A stretch of DNA of 64,000 bases, taken from assembly GCA_947475875.1 (NCBI GenBank), contig CANJME010000007.1, positions 79,012 to 143,011 on the forward strand, written 5' to 3'. This stretch comes from Caulobacteraceae bacterium (lineage in GTDB: Bacteria; Pseudomonadota; Alphaproteobacteria; Caulobacterales; Caulobacteraceae). How positions within the stretch are numbered: position 1 is the stretch's first letter; each line of letters starts with the position of its first letter. Below are positions 63,891 to 64,000 of this stretch, piece by piece. Below the pieces are notes generated by a model. That model was not told where the DNA came from. It did no database searches and worked only from the letters and a program-made list of their open reading frames with translations. The position numbers and the translations under genes were made by a program.

Positions 63891-64000
63891 GGACCGCTGC
63901 GATCCTGGGATTCGTCATGGCGATCTTTGGCGCCACGGCCAGTTCGGCCACCGAGCAGCCGGTCTATTCGGTCGTTGAAAAGACCGGCGCCGTTGAAATC
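63887..64000 (+). CDS. SOUL-family heme-binding protein, 3' end cut by window edge
   Basis: From ATG 63887 the frame is open to the window end, encoding a signal peptide MRTAAILGFVMAIFGATASS and the start TEQPVYSVVEKTGAVEI. The pattern E-x-P-x-Y-x-V-V-E-x-x-G-x-V-E-I is that of SOUL heme-binding proteins. Only 38 residues are visible. It is coupled to the peroxiredoxin gene. Confidence 0.7.
   Translation, partial: MRTAAILGFVMAIFGATASSATEQPVYSVVEKTGAVEI

Overview
This 64 kb window is high-GC alphaproteobacterial chromosome, most likely Caulobacterales (Caulobacteraceae; a Phenylobacterium or Caulobacter relative). The main pointers are a CcrM-type GANTC methyltransferase next to rnhB, a PAS-GGDEF-EAL protein with a GEDEF motif like Caulobacter PdeA, Caulobacter-style TTGACG -35 elements, and alphaproteobacterial palindromic repeats. 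The genes are mostly core metabolism and cell-envelope functions. I see no prophage, insertion sequence, CRISPR array, rRNA or tRNA gene, and no gene-free stretch longer than about 280 bases.

Layout. 1-1481: end of a cytochrome bc1 operon (petB cut by the window edge, petA). 1635-9375: trmL, hemF, a small VapBC-like toxin-antitoxin pair with a palindromic operator, then a leftward block (cca, DUF6111, NUDIX, DUF1285, GNAT), an MFS transporter, a TfoX-like protein and an enoyl-CoA hydratase. 9507-12036: a secreted protein of four Cys-rich repeats, pgsA and a class II-type cytochrome c. 12127-20753: a nested inverted repeat, uvrC, a lipoprotein, ygfZ with a palindromic element inserted in frame, a GT9 glycosyltransferase, pyrC, pirin, RimJ and PdeA. 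20892-26718: two related secreted proteins, YqgE, a peroxiredoxin overlapping TsaC, an FAD-linked oxidase and a FecR-like secreted protein. 26998-38973: an SDR, a hydrolase, a second GT9, infC-rpmI-rplT, pheST, YqhA-like, mutY and small membrane or enzyme genes. 39056-43755: leftward fdhF-tag-rnhB-ccrM. 43844-47351: two large secreted paralogues flanking an epimerase-like gene. 47360-55488: envelope sugar metabolism (sqdB, galU, glmS, glmM, pmm/pgm, kdsD and an unlisted 31-residue membrane peptide). 55716-58930: three tandem predicted outer-membrane proteins. 59100-64000: gpmA, a RibD-like deaminase, a pentapeptide-repeat protein, a heat-shock Hsp20 gene with a ROSE-like RNA thermometer, a lipoprotein methyltransferase, a secreted peroxiredoxin and the start of a SOUL heme-binding protein.

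How it fits together. The sugar block supplies activated precursors: GlmS and GlmM make glucosamine-1-phosphate, GalU makes UDP-glucose, SqdB turns it into UDP-sulfoquinovose, PMM/PGM supplies hexose-1-phosphates and KdsD starts Kdo synthesis. The most noteworthy signals are post-transcriptional or structural. They are the ROSE-like hairpin at hsp20, a terminator-derived hairpin covering the gpmA ribosome-binding site, an SD-hairpin arrangement before rpmI, a palindromic repeat encoding part of YgfZ, five convergent gene pairs that share their stop codons in a CTAG tetranucleotide, and several unrecognised secreted protein families.
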